A DNA stretch of 64,000 bases from Pseudomonas sp. CC120222-01a (GCF_003097235.1 NZ_QEQQ01000017.1:1-64000); one strand, 5' to 3'; shown: positions 42,622 to 51,240, numbered from the stretch's first letter. Translations and numbers: made by a program. Notes: generated from the sequence alone by a model not told the origin.

Positions 42622-43419
42622 TCACCTGGCGTTGTAGCGTGGAGCGAGCTGGTTGCTGGACAGCTGGTCGAACAGGGCCTTTCGGCTGGCGTCGTAACGT
42701 TCGAATGACTGCAGGTCGTGCATCGAGGGGATGGAAATCAGTACATCGTCGTCGAAGTCCTGCAAGGCACCGTCCACCAGATCCTGAGCCGACATGACGA
42801 TGGCTGGATCCAGGTTCTCCACCGGCAAGCCGCCGATCTGCCAGAAATCGGTCGCGGTGGCGCCTGGCAAGACTGCCTGGATCTTGAGGCCGGTGCCCGC
42901 CAACTCCTTGTGCAGGGACTGGGTAAAGGCAGTGACATAGGCCTTGCTGCCGCCATATACGCCGTTGAGCAGCTCCGGGGCCAGGCTGACGATGGACGAG
43001 ATGTTGATGACGGCGCCGTGCTTGCGAGCCACGAAGCCTGGAATGGCTGCATAGGTGAGGCGGGTGAGGGCGGTGACGTTGAGGGTGATCATTTCGGCCA
43101 TGCGCTCGACATCACTTTCCAGCAGGCCGGTGTGAGTACCGATGCCCGCGTTGTTCACCAGCAGGCTGATGCTGGCGTCTTCACGCAGTTTGCGTTCTAC
43201 CTTGGCCAGCGCTTCTGCATTGGCCAGATCTGCCGGGAGCACCTCCACGTTCCGTTGGGTTTGCGTGGTGATGCGATTGGCCAATGTGTTGAGACGCTCC
43301 CGGTTACGGGCAACCAGCACCAGGTCGTAGCCCCTGCGTGCCAAGCGTTCTGCGTAGATGGAACCGATGCCGGTCGAGGCGCCGGTGATGAGGGCAGTGC
43401 CTTTGAATGACTGGGTCAT
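42622..43419 (-). CDS. SDR-family oxidoreductase
   Basis: A 265-residue classical SDR: TALITGASTGIGSIYAERLARRGYDLVLVARN, LVNNAGIG, INISSIVSLAPELLNGVYGGSK (Ser and YxxxK) and LPGATATDFWQIGG. Of two close ATGs, 43419 is preferred because GGAG is 7 bases before it. Divergent from a GlxA-like AraC gene at 43525, its probable regulator. The substrate cannot be deduced. Confidence 0.9.
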   Translation of the reverse strand: MTQSFKGTALITGASTGIGSIYAERLARRGYDLVLVARNRERLNTLANRITTQTQRNVEVLPADLANAEALAKVERKLREDASISLLVNNAGIGTHTGLLESDVERMAEMITLNVTALTRLTYAAIPGFVARKHGAVINISSIVSLAPELLNGVYGGSKAYVTAFTQSLHKELAGTGLKIQAVLPGATATDFWQIGGLPVENLDPAIVMSAQDLVDGALQDFDDDVLISIPSMHDLQSFERYDASRKALFDQLSSNQLAPRYNAR

Positions 43420-43524
43420 GATCATGCTCCGTGGTTGGGTGTGGAGCCATGATGCAGAACGTCGCTTTCGTCTTAAACGACGCATATGATACGTTTTCAG
43501 GACATTGAACAAGGAGCACACACC

Positions 43525-44478
43525 ATGCACCGGGTCGGCTACCTCATCACCGAAGGTTTCCAGATCATGTCGCTGGCGACGCAGGCCGTATTCGAGTTCG
43601 CGAACATCGTCGCGGGCGAAGCGGTTTACAAGATCCAGAACTTCTCCATCGAGGGCGGCACGGTGCGCTCTTCCCTGGGGATGTACATGGACACGCTGGC
43701 GTTGGGCGCTCCTGGGTTGGCTGACACCTGGATGATCACGGGGACGTTGACCCCGCTGACGCCGCCGAGTGAGGAAGTGCTGGCCAGCGTACGAAGCTTT
43801 GTCGACGGTGCTCGACGCACCGCAGGGCTGTGTACCGGCTGCTTCATCCTGGCCCAGGCGGGCGTCCTGGATAACCGGCGAGCCACGACGCATTGGGCCT
43901 ATGCGAAAAAGCTGCGTGAGCTGCACCCGAAAATTGAAGTGGAAGAAGATCGGATCTTCATTGTCGATGGGCAGATCTGGACTTCCGCTGGCATGACCGC
44001 CGCCCTGGATATGGCGCTGGGCATGGTGGAAAAGGACCTGGGCACCGAAATGGCCAGGTCAGTGGCGCGAAAGCTGGTGATGCATCAGCGCCGCTCCGGT
44101 GGGCAATCGCAACATTCCGAGCTGCTGACCCTTTCGCCAAAGTCAGACCGTATTCAGAGCGCCCTGGATTACGCGCGCAAGAACCTGACTCGCCCGTTGA
44201 GCGTCGAAGAACTCGCTGAAGCTGTGCATTTGAGCCCCCGGCAATTTACCCGGGTGTTCACTGCCGAGACCGGACAGTCTCCCGCCAAGGCCGTGGAAAG
44301 CCTGCGGCTTGAAGCGGCCAGGCTGATGATCGAGCAGAGCCGGCACAGCCTGGACGTGGTGGCGAAGGAGGCTGGCTTCAGGGACCGGCGGCATATGCGC
44401 GAGGTCTTCATTCGCGGCTATGGCGTCCCCCCGCAAGCCGTGCGAAGGGACGCGAGGCGTGTGGTTTCAGCTGGCTAG
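43525..44478 (+). CDS. GlxA-type AraC regulator with DJ-1/PfpI domain
   Basis: A 317-residue protein: an N-terminal class I glutamine-amidotransferase-like (DJ-1/PfpI) domain with the nucleophile-elbow region RTAGLCTGCFILAQAGVLDNRRATTHW, and C-terminal AraC helix-turn-helix pair (LTRPLSVEELAEAVHLSPRQFTRVFTAETGQSPAKAVESLRLEAARLMIEQSRHSLDVVAKEAGFRDRRHMREVFIRGYGVPPQAVRR). AAGGAGC precedes the ATG. It likely controls the divergent SDR and possibly the downstream dehydrogenase. Its stop shares the CTAG with the stop of the truncated gene on the opposite strand. Confidence 0.9.
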   Translation: MHRVGYLITEGFQIMSLATQAVFEFANIVAGEAVYKIQNFSIEGGTVRSSLGMYMDTLALGAPGLADTWMITGTLTPLTPPSEEVLASVRSFVDGARRTAGLCTGCFILAQAGVLDNRRATTHWAYAKKLRELHPKIEVEEDRIFIVDGQIWTSAGMTAALDMALGMVEKDLGTEMARSVARKLVMHQRRSGGQSQHSELLTLSPKSDRIQSALDYARKNLTRPLSVEELAEAVHLSPRQFTRVFTAETGQSPAKAVESLRLEAARLMIEQSRHSLDVVAKEAGFRDRRHMREVFIRGYGVPPQAVRRDARRVVSAG

Positions 44479-44708
44479 GCCTGGTCCAGCGCAGTGTTCA
44501 AGCGAGGCATGTCGCCAGCGGCGGCAAGCGCGGCGAGGATGACAACCGCTTGCTGTTGATTGCTGAGGGAAGTGGAGCTCGGTTGCTGCGAAGTGGGTGC
44601 GGTCATTGTATTACCCGTTCCGGTAGGGTCAGGCCAAGCCGTTTCCGTAGCGCCCAGTCCAAGCATGAATGTGATCGCCATGGCGACTTGGCCCTGCTTA
44701 TTGAGCAT
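44475..44708 (-). pseudogene. Truncated carboxymuconolactone decarboxylase-family gene
   Basis: A 77-residue frame with a short signal-like start, a Ser/Thr/Gln linker, and then LSNQQQAVVILAALAAAGDMPRLNTALDQA. This is the beginning of the alkylhydroperoxidase-like CMD domain (normally LSxxQQAIxxIAAxxAxGDLxxLxxALxxGLDAGLT...), which should continue for about 80 more residues including the catalytic Cys/His. Here it stops at once and collides with the 3' end of the GlxA-like gene, so the domain appears deleted. It lies 15 bases after the cupin gene, a usual partner. Could be mis-scored if a functional short form exists. Confidence 0.6.
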
Positions 44709-44723
44709 GTGGCGACTCCTATT

Positions 44724-45167
44724 TCAGTCTCTTTCGACGGTGCCGTCCAGGAACAGGTCGTCAGTGACGGGCTCCAGCCAGTCCACGGCCTTGCCCTCCA
44801 GCAACTCATTGATCGCAACGTGCTGCATGGCCGTGGTGTCGGTCGCGCCGTGCCAGTGACGTCGGCCACAGTTGCACCAGATCAGATCACCTGCACGGAT
44901 CTCGGTTTTCGGCCCATCCTCGCATTGCGTCCAGCCCACGCCATCGGTGACCAGCAAGGCCTGGCCCAGGGGATGGGTGTGCCAGTGGGTACGAGCACCC
45001 GGCTCGAAGTTGACCACCGCAACGCCAATCCGGGCCGGGGCCGGAGCCATGAATACACGGTCGATGCGCACGCGCCCGGTGAACCACTCAGCAGGCCCCT
45101 GGATCGCTTTGGCTGAACCCGCGCGATGGATCTGCATATCGGCGTCGGGAAGATTGCTGTCAGTCAT
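44724..45167 (-). CDS. Cupin-domain protein
   Basis: A 147-residue cupin with the metal-binding first motif GARTHWHTHPLGQALLVTDGVGW (two His and a Gln in place of Glu) and second motif IRAGDLIWCNCGRRHWHGAT. Related cupins occur beside carboxymuconolactone decarboxylases and LysR regulators in stress or aromatic-compound operons. It is divergent from the LysR gene at 45273 with about 105 bases between, and is followed by the truncated CMD gene. Confidence 0.87.
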   Translation of the reverse strand: MTDSNLPDADMQIHRAGSAKAIQGPAEWFTGRVRIDRVFMAPAPARIGVAVVNFEPGARTHWHTHPLGQALLVTDGVGWTQCEDGPKTEIRAGDLIWCNCGRRHWHGATDTTAMQHVAINELLEGKAVDWLEPVTDDLFLDGTVERD

Positions 45168-45272
45168 GGTGTTGCCAACCTCTCAGAAAATCGAGTTGAG
45201 AGAACTGTACCGAGCGCGTTTTAATTCGAGTATTGGCAAAATACAGAAATCGGTGTGAAGCTGGGCTTAACA

Positions 45273-46190
45273 ATGAAAGCAGACAACCTGAGTGATCTGG
45301 TGGTGTTCGTGGCCGTGGCCAGGGAGCGTAACTTCACCCGGGCGGCGGCCCATCTGGGCGTGTCGCCATCAGCCGTCAGCCAGACAATTCGCGGCCTGGA
45401 AGAGCGCCTCGGGGTGCGACTGCTGACGCGCACCACCCGCAGCGTCACCCGGACTGAAGCGGGGGAGCGGCTGCTGCACGAGGTTGCGCCCTTGCTGGAT
45501 CAGATCGAGGGCCACCTGGGGGCGCTGACGGAGTTCGGCCAGCAGCCGTCAGGCACGGTGCGCATCACCGCTGACGAATTTGCCGCCCGCCATGTGCTGT
45601 GGCCGAAGCTGCAGCCGGTCATCGAGGCCTATCCAGACATCACGATCGAGTTGATGACCGACTACGGCCTGACAGACATCGTTGCCGAGCGATTCGACGC
45701 GGGCGTGCGACTGGGCGGCATTATCGATGCCGACATGGTGGCGGTACCCATCGGCCCAGCCATGCGCATGGTGACCGTCGCCTCACCGGCCTACCTGAAG
45801 CGATACGGCGTCCCCCTGCGGCCTGAAGAGCTGATGACCCACCGCTGCATCAATTTGCGCTTGCCTACGCACGGAGGCCTTTACCCCTGGGAGTTCACCA
45901 GTGATGGCAACGAGTTCCGTGTCCGCGTGCAAGGGCCGCTGATCATGAACAGCTCGCTGCAGATCCTCGATGCCTGCCTGGCCGGGGCAGGGCTGGCCCA
46001 GGTGACTGATGTCCATGCGCTGGCATACATGCGTAGTGGGGCGCTTGTGGAGGTACTGGAGCAGTGGTCGGAGAGCTTCCCTGGCTATCACCTGTATTAC
46101 CCGACACGGCGACAGCAAACGGCTGCGTTCAAAATCGTTGTGGACGCACTGCGTGGCGACCTCGATTTACACGACACGTCAAGACGTTGA
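45273..46190 (+). CDS. LysR-family transcriptional regulator
   Basis: A 305-residue protein with the LysR helix-turn-helix (LVVFVAVARERNFTRAAAHLGVSPSAVSQTIRGLEERLGVRLLTRTTRSVTRTEAGERLL) and a substrate-binding domain of the type found in regulators of the AaeR/DmlR group (VRLGGIIDADMVAVPIGPAMRMVTVASPAYLKRYGVP). ATG 45273 is used; a GTG at 45255 is also in frame. It is divergent from the cupin gene, its likely target. Confidence 0.92.
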   Translation: MKADNLSDLVVFVAVARERNFTRAAAHLGVSPSAVSQTIRGLEERLGVRLLTRTTRSVTRTEAGERLLHEVAPLLDQIEGHLGALTEFGQQPSGTVRITADEFAARHVLWPKLQPVIEAYPDITIELMTDYGLTDIVAERFDAGVRLGGIIDADMVAVPIGPAMRMVTVASPAYLKRYGVPLRPEELMTHRCINLRLPTHGGLYPWEFTSDGNEFRVRVQGPLIMNSSLQILDACLAGAGLAQVTDVHALAYMRSGALVEVLEQWSESFPGYHLYYPTRRQQTAAFKIVVDALRGDLDLHDTSRR

Positions 46191-46335
46191 GGCTGTGCGC
46201 TGCGCTTCCTTGGTCTCGTATTACATTGTCACTTCTTGCTTGCCGCCGGCCGTTCCCTGGCAATGACTGGCATGGAATTTTCATAACTCCCGAAAGATCA
46301 ATTTAATCTCCCACCACAATAAATACGGGGGCTTT

Positions 46336-46569
46336 ATGAGTTGCCTGATTTGCGCGGGAATTGCTGAGTCCATCGAGTGCGCTGTGGGCTGGGAAGAGCG
46401 AAACTGCCCTCAATGTGGCTGTTACCGAATGTCCCAAGTACTTGTTCTGGCAATGATGGAAGAGGGGCAGATCTTCGATGCCGAGAAGATGAGACAGTGG
46501 CTTGGCATGTGTCGTAATGTCGCACGGGTTCCTACCATCGAGCCGCATCAAGCGATACTGATGCAGTAG
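46336..46569 (+). CDS. Small Cys-rich protein, possible zinc ribbon
   Basis: A 77-residue protein with CLIC near the N-terminus (Cys3, Cys6) and CPQCGC (Cys24, Cys27, Cys29), a CxxC...CxxC arrangement that could bind zinc. It continues YRMSQVLVLAMMEEGQIFDAEKMRQWLGMCRN. GGGGGC precedes the ATG at a suitable distance. I know no function for it. Nearby genes (LysR, IclR) do not help. Confidence 0.55.
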   Translation: MSCLICAGIAESIECAVGWEERNCPQCGCYRMSQVLVLAMMEEGQIFDAEKMRQWLGMCRNVARVPTIEPHQAILMQ

Positions 46570-46707
46570 CCGACTGCATCGTCCGGTATTCACTCGCCCT
46601 CCGGCGCGTTGACTGCGTTTGGCGGGGAGGGGTATTCGCTTATCGTCACAGCCCGATTCCTCACATCAACGTGAAAGCTTCAAAGCACCAACCCCATGCC
46701 TTCAAGC

Positions 46708-48273
46708 TCAAATCTGCATTTGCATCAGGCACCCCGAGTTCGGCGCACTGGCCAACGTTTCCAGCTGAAGTGCATGGCGGGCACTGGTAATGAACAGTGT
46801 GGTGCCATCCTCTCCACCAAAGCACAGGTCGGTCGGGCTCGGCACCGGCAACCCGATCATACGGTCCAGGTTACCCTCGGCATCAAAGCGCGCCAGGCTC
46901 CAGCCTTCCAGTTGCGTGGTCCACACTCCCCCTTTGCCATCCAGCGCGAGCCCGCCCAGGCTGCCGCCGCCACGGGGCAGTGAAGCCAGGCGGCGCACGC
47001 TGCTGCTTCCCGGTTGCAGCAACAGGATGTCCCCGGCCTCAGGTTCCAAGGCATAGACCGCGCTGCCCTTGGCGTCCCAGCGAAACGCACTGACCGGCTC
47101 CGGCAACGACCAGCCATGGCGCAGCTCGCCCTCGGCGCTGAGCTCACCGATCAGGCAGCCGTTTCCACTCCTGGCACAGGCCCACAGCGTGCCGGAGGGG
47201 TGGTTGGCCAATGCCAGCAGACGACTACCGAGCAGGTCCTGGCGAGGATGCTCGTTGCCTTGCCAGTCGATCAGTGACCAGCCCCCGGCCTGGGCCACTA
47301 GCAGGCCGTCAGAGTGCAGCTCCATGCCACGTATCGGCAGGTCGAGGCGAATCAGCAAGCGACTGGACTGGCCGTCCCAGCAATGGATGGCTGGCGCCAG
47401 GGTGTCGGCCCAGTACAGCACGCGCTGGCCCGCGTGCCAGCGCGGGAACGCGCCGTGAAACGCCCAGGGGCCGGGCAGCACGCTGAGCTCGCCGGTGGCG
47501 CGCGGGCTGCTGTCCGGGCGCAGTTGCTCACCGACCCGGCGCGCCGCGTCAGCCAGTTCCGGGCCGAGCAGGGTCAGGCGCTCCAGTGTCAGGCGGTAGG
47601 CCGGCCCGGCCACGCTCAAGGCACCGCGTACCAGGCCCTGCTTGTCGATGATCGGCGCTGCGACGCAGCGGATGCCCAGACGGATTTCCTCGTCGTCCAG
47701 GGCATAGCCGCGTGCCTGGGTGATCTGCAGTTCGGCCAGCAGGCGGCGGCGGTCGGTGATGGTCAGCGGCGTCAGCGGCGTCAGCACCAGTCCCTTGAGG
47801 ATCTCATCGCGGGCAGTAGGTGAGAGCGCGGACAGGATCGCCTTTCCCTGGCCGGTGCAGTACACCGGCTTGCCCTGCCCGAGGCTTGCAGCCGAGCGCT
47901 GGGTGTGGGCGCCTTCGCAACGTTCCAGTGACAGCACCTGATTGCCGTCGAGCACCGCCAGGTAGGAGGTTTCGCCGGTGAGGTCACGCAGGGCACGCAG
48001 CTCGGCGCTGGCGGCGGCCACCAGGTCCGGTTCCAGGTAGGCGTTGCGGACCATCTCCAGGTAGTTGAAGCCCAGGCGGTAGACCTTGCGTGTCGGGTCG
48101 CGACGGATCATGCCGCGCTCCACCAAGGTGGCGATGATGCGATATAGCGTGGTGCGCGGCAGTGGCACCTGCTCGGCCAGCTTGGCCTGGCTGATGCCGG
48201 TGGCGGTTGCGCCAATGGCCTGGAGCACGTCCAGGGCTTTTTCCAGAGCAGCGGTGCCTTCACCTGGTTTCAT
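46708..48273 (-). CDS. IclR-family regulator fused to an SMP-30/gluconolactonase-like beta-propeller
   Basis: A 521-residue protein. Residues 1-70 are the IclR winged helix (LEKALDVLQAIGATATGISQAKLAEQVPLPRTTLYRIIATLVERG) and 75-250 the IclR effector domain (ILSALSPTARDEILKG...GYALDDEEIRLGIRCVAAPIIDKQGLVRGALSVAGPAYRL). Residues 265-520 are a six-bladed SMP-30-like propeller (VLYWADTLAPAIHCWDGQ, ALANHPSGTLWACARSGNG, GLALDGKGGVWTTQLEGWSLARFDAEG, SPTDLCFGGEDGTTLFITSA). A normal IclR is about 260 residues, so the second half is an addition that may sense or hydrolyse a sugar lactone. Divergent from the sugar-acid operon at 48449. Confidence 0.9.
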   Translation of the reverse strand: MKPGEGTAALEKALDVLQAIGATATGISQAKLAEQVPLPRTTLYRIIATLVERGMIRRDPTRKVYRLGFNYLEMVRNAYLEPDLVAAASAELRALRDLTGETSYLAVLDGNQVLSLERCEGAHTQRSAASLGQGKPVYCTGQGKAILSALSPTARDEILKGLVLTPLTPLTITDRRRLLAELQITQARGYALDDEEIRLGIRCVAAPIIDKQGLVRGALSVAGPAYRLTLERLTLLGPELADAARRVGEQLRPDSSPRATGELSVLPGPWAFHGAFPRWHAGQRVLYWADTLAPAIHCWDGQSSRLLIRLDLPIRGMELHSDGLLVAQAGGWSLIDWQGNEHPRQDLLGSRLLALANHPSGTLWACARSGNGCLIGELSAEGELRHGWSLPEPVSAFRWDAKGSAVYALEPEAGDILLLQPGSSSVRRLASLPRGGGSLGGLALDGKGGVWTTQLEGWSLARFDAEGNLDRMIGLPVPSPTDLCFGGEDGTTLFITSARHALQLETLASAPNSGCLMQMQI

Positions 48274-48279
48274 CGTGGA

Positions 48280-48295
48280 TTCCCATCTATTGGAA
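48280..48295. promoter_or_regulatory. Candidate operator, TTCC-N8-GGAA type, next to the IclR gene
   Basis: TTCCCATCTATTGGAA occurs 7 bases upstream of the iclR-type start, between it and the divergent operon. It shares arms, length and much of the core with the motif at 48384. A position this near to the start codon suits autorepression. Confidence 0.5.
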
Positions 48296-48383
48296 CTCGG
48301 CTGGGTGAGTGCTAAGTCTGCCCCTTTTTCGAACAGTTTTCCGCCATAGAATCGGACTCAACAGGGCCTGTAGCGAACAGCGG

Positions 48384-48399
48384 TTCCATATGTTGGGAA
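48384..48399. promoter_or_regulatory. Candidate operator, TTCC-N8-GGAA type, before the sugar-acid operon
   Basis: TTCCATATGTTGGGAA lies 50 bases upstream of the RraA-like gene. In reverse complement (TTCCCAACATATGGAA) it matches TTCCCATCTATTGGAA at 48280 in both arms. IclR-family regulators commonly bind short imperfect palindromes of this kind. Confidence 0.5.
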
Positions 48400-48448
48400 T
48401 TCGCCCTGGCAACTCAATCGGATGAACCCGCGAGGAGAACCTACAACA

Positions 48449-49258
48449 ATGTCCGTCATCCACAACTACGCCGATGCCCATGAGAGCGTCTCCGGTAAAC
48501 AGGTCGTCGTCAGCGACGAAGTACTGGCCAAGCTGGCCACCTGCAGCAGTGGTTCGCTGACCACCCAGCTGTTCAAGCGCGGCTTCCGCCAGCCGGCGCT
48601 GGTCGGCCTGCGCGCCATGTGCCCCGACGCCAAGCCGTTCGCCGGGCGAGCCTTCACCATGCGCTTCATCCCCGCTCGTGAAGACATCGACACCTATTCG
48701 ACCATGACCACCAAGCCCAACGACGACAACCTGCAATGGGTGGGCGTGGAGCAGATCCAGCCGGGTGACGTGCTGGTGATCGACAGCCGCAACGACCCGG
48801 CCGCCGCGTCGGCCGGCAACATCCTGGTGACCCGCCTGCTGGCCCGTGGCGCCAAGGCTATTGTCACCGACGGCGCGCTGCGCGATGGCAGCGAAATCGC
48901 TGCCATGCGCCTGCCGGCCTATGCCCGCGAGATCACTGCGACCACGCGTATTTCCTATCACCACGTGGCCGACCTGCAGGTGCCGATCGGTTGTGCCGGC
49001 GTGGCGGTGTACCCGGGCGACATCATCGTCGGCGATGCCGACGGCCTGACCGTGGTCCCGGCGCACCTGGCCGAGGAGCTGGCCGAGGTGTGCAGCGTGC
49101 AGGACGACATCGAAGGCTACCTGGCCATGCGCATTGCCGCCGGCGAAGCGCTGTGGGGCGTGTACCCGCCGAGCCCGGCGTCGGTGTCCGACTACCACGC
49201 GTGGGTCGCCGCCGGCCGCCCGGCCATCCCGTCGATCATCGACCGCGAGGAGGGCTGA
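48449..49258 (+). CDS. RraA-like aldolase (HMG/CHA aldolase family)
   Basis: A 269-residue protein of the RraA fold: TCSSGSLTTQLFKRGFRQPALVGLRAMCPDAKPFAGRAFTMRFIPAREDID, VLVIDSRNDPAAASAGNILVTRLLARGAKAIVTDGALRDGSEIAAMRLPAYAREIT, and GCAGVAVYPGDIIVGDADGLTVVPAHLAEELAE. The DGALRD and GDADG motifs hold the metal and substrate ligands of the aldolase members. In a sugar-acid operon it more probably cleaves a 4-hydroxy-2-oxo or 2-oxo-3-deoxy acid than inhibits RNase E. GAGGAG precedes ATG 48449. First gene of the operon. Confidence 0.85.
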   Translation: MSVIHNYADAHESVSGKQVVVSDEVLAKLATCSSGSLTTQLFKRGFRQPALVGLRAMCPDAKPFAGRAFTMRFIPAREDIDTYSTMTTKPNDDNLQWVGVEQIQPGDVLVIDSRNDPAAASAGNILVTRLLARGAKAIVTDGALRDGSEIAAMRLPAYAREITATTRISYHHVADLQVPIGCAGVAVYPGDIIVGDADGLTVVPAHLAEELAEVCSVQDDIEGYLAMRIAAGEALWGVYPPSPASVSDYHAWVAAGRPAIPSIIDREEG

Positions 49259-49261
49259 ACC

Positions 49262-49708
49262 ATGGCCGAGCACAAGCATGCACAACTGATCCGCCGCTAC
49301 TTCGACGCCTGCAACGAAGGCGACTACGAGAAGCTGGTGTCCTGCTTCACCCCGGACGCGGTGCACTACTTCCCCTCGGGGTTGCCGGAAATCCCGTGGC
49401 GCACCGCTGACACCATCGCCCGCAAGTGGGTGTGGTGCGTGGAGAACCTGGGTTCGCAGTGGACCATCGAGAGGATTCTGGTCAGCCACGACAGCAACGA
49501 AGCGGTGATCGAGTGGACCCACTGGAAGAGCAAGCTGGGCACGGCCCTGCGGGGTGATGAGTGGTACGTGTTCGACGAGCAGAGCGGCTTGATCAAGGAG
49601 ATCCGCGCCTATTATGCATCGCCCGCGGACAAGGACGTGGTGATCAACGAGCTGGTCGATTTCGACTATGTCGGCCGGGGATATCACCTGGAGCCGAAGG
49701 CGCGTTAA
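49262..49708 (+). CDS. NTF2-like/SnoaL-type protein of the sugar-acid operon
   Basis: A 148-residue single-domain protein (HAQLIRRYFDACNEGDYEKLVSCFTPDAVHYFPSGLPEIPWRTADTIARKWVWCVENLGSQWTIERILVSHDSNEAVIEWTHWKSKLG). It begins 3 bases after the aldolase stop, so it is coupled. SnoaL/NTF2 folds can isomerise or dehydrate small molecules, and this may be an accessory isomerase or lactone-handling protein. No catalytic assignment is possible from the sequence. Confidence 0.8.
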   Translation: MAEHKHAQLIRRYFDACNEGDYEKLVSCFTPDAVHYFPSGLPEIPWRTADTIARKWVWCVENLGSQWTIERILVSHDSNEAVIEWTHWKSKLGTALRGDEWYVFDEQSGLIKEIRAYYASPADKDVVINELVDFDYVGRGYHLEPKAR

Positions 49709-49715
49709 GGCCACT

Positions 49716-49794
49716 GGCCTCTTCGCGGGACAAGCCCGCTCCCACAAGGACCGTGCTGTACCTGTAGGAGCGGGGCTTGCCCCGCGAATGGCCA
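49716..49794. repeat. Inverted pair of REP elements inside the operon
   Basis: A forward REP (GGCCTCTTCGCGGGACAAGC... to CCCACA, 49716-49746) is followed by an inverted one (TGTAGGAGCGGGGCTTGCCC... to GGCCA, 49763-49794). The pair fills most of the 112 bases between the NTF2-like and aldehyde dehydrogenase genes. It can form hairpins that alter mRNA stability or downstream expression. Confidence 0.9.
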
Positions 49795-49820
49795 CACTGC
49801 AATTGTTGAAGGAGTCTCCC

Positions 49821-51227
49821 ATGACTACCCCGCAAAACCCGAATTTCGCCGCTATCGATGCGGTCGTCGCCCAAGCGGCCGCTGCCGCCGACTTCTGGGC
49901 CGATTCCAGCGCCACCCAGCGCGCCACCTTGCTGCGCGGCCTGGCCGATGTCCTGGAACAGCAGCAGGCCGAACTGGTCGTCATCGCCGACCGCGAAAGC
50001 GGCCTGGGCGAAGCCCGCCTGAACGGCGAAGTGGCTCGCACTGCTTTCCAGCTGCGTGGCTTCGCCAGCGAAGTGCAAGCCGGTGTGCCATATCGTCAGG
50101 TCGATGATGAAGCCATTGCCGGTGCACCACCTGCCGGCCGTCCGCGCCTGACCCGTGTACAGCGGCCGCTGGGCCCGGTGGCGATGTTCTCGGCCAGCAA
50201 CTTCCCGTTCGCCTTCTCGGTACTCGGTGGCGATACCGCCTCGGCCCTGGCCGCCGGTTGCCCGGTGGTGATCAAGCCGCACTCCGGCCACCCGGAACTG
50301 TCCCGCGCCGTGTTCGCTTTGGCGGCAGGCGTGGTCCGCGCCCAGGGCCTGCCGGCAGGCCTGCTGACCCTGGCCGAAGCGCCCAATCGTGCCGCCGGCA
50401 CTTATCTGGTCCAGCATCCGTCAATCGCCGCCGTGGCCTTCACCGGCTCCTACCAGGGTGGCAAAGCCCTGTGGCAGGCCGCCAATGACCGCGAGCGCCC
50501 GGTGCCGTTCTTTGGCGAGCTGGGTTCGATCAACCCGCTGGTGGCCTTGCCGGCCGTGCTGGAAAAAGACAGCGAAGCCCTGGCCAGGACCCTGGCTGGC
50601 TCGATCACCCTGGGCTGCGGCCAGTTCTGCACCAGCCCCGGCGTGATCGTGCTGCTCGACTCGCCCCACAGCCAGCGTTTCGTCGCCCAGCTGGCCGAGG
50701 CCATTGCGCCGATTGCCACGCACCGTATGCTGACGCCGGGCATGCAGCAGGGCTTCGAGGCGGCCGCTGCCACGGTCGCGGCCAACGCCACGCCGGTGTT
50801 CGCCCCGCAGGCCGATGGCGCTGGCCCGGCACCGCGGCTGTTCGCCACCGATGCCGCATCGTTCATTGCCAACGCTCACCTGCGTGAAGAAATGTTCGGC
50901 CCGGCGGCGCTGATCGTCACCGCGAATTCTGTTGCTCAGGCGGCCGAAGTACTCGAAGCGATCGGCGGTACCCTGACCACTACCTTGTGGGGCCTGGACG
51001 CCGATAACGCCGATAACCGCCAACTGCTGCGGGCGGCCCAGCGAGTGTCCGGGCGCGTGCTGTTCAGCGGCGTGCCGACCGGCGTTGCCGTGTGCCACGC
51101 CCAGCAACACGGCGGGCCATGGCCGTCTTCCACCGCGCCACAGTCCACTTCGGTCGGCTTTGCCGCCATCGAGCGTTTCCTGCGTCCGGTTGCGTTGCAG
51201 GACGCACCGGCCTGGGTACTGGGCTGA
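49821..51227 (+). CDS. 2,5-dioxovalerate (alpha-ketoglutaric semialdehyde) dehydrogenase
   Basis: A 468-residue aldehyde dehydrogenase of the group that oxidises 2-oxoglutaric semialdehyde to 2-oxoglutarate, the last step of non-phosphorylative sugar-acid pathways. Motifs: ATQRATLLRGLADVLE, RPLGPVAMFSASNFPFAFSVLGGDTASALAAGCPVVIKPHSGHP, VAFTGSYQGG, catalytic Glu region FFGELGSINPL, and catalytic Cys270 in GCGQFCTSPG, the Q-F-C-T-xPG form specific to this group. AAGGAG precedes ATG 49821. The product would enter the TCA cycle. Confidence 0.9.
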   Translation: MTTPQNPNFAAIDAVVAQAAAAADFWADSSATQRATLLRGLADVLEQQQAELVVIADRESGLGEARLNGEVARTAFQLRGFASEVQAGVPYRQVDDEAIAGAPPAGRPRLTRVQRPLGPVAMFSASNFPFAFSVLGGDTASALAAGCPVVIKPHSGHPELSRAVFALAAGVVRAQGLPAGLLTLAEAPNRAAGTYLVQHPSIAAVAFTGSYQGGKALWQAANDRERPVPFFGELGSINPLVALPAVLEKDSEALARTLAGSITLGCGQFCTSPGVIVLLDSPHSQRFVAQLAEAIAPIATHRMLTPGMQQGFEAAAATVAANATPVFAPQADGAGPAPRLFATDAASFIANAHLREEMFGPAALIVTANSVAQAAEVLEAIGGTLTTTLWGLDADNADNRQLLRAAQRVSGRVLFSGVPTGVAVCHAQQHGGPWPSSTAPQSTSVGFAAIERFLRPVALQDAPAWVLG

Positions 51228-51240
51228 GGAGGGCAGGGTG

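Noticed and set aside
48449..49258. RNase E inhibitor RraA or menaquinone methyltransferase
   Set aside because: The protein is longer than RraA (about 160 residues), keeps the aldolase-type DGALRD and GDADG motifs, and lies in a sugar-acid operon.
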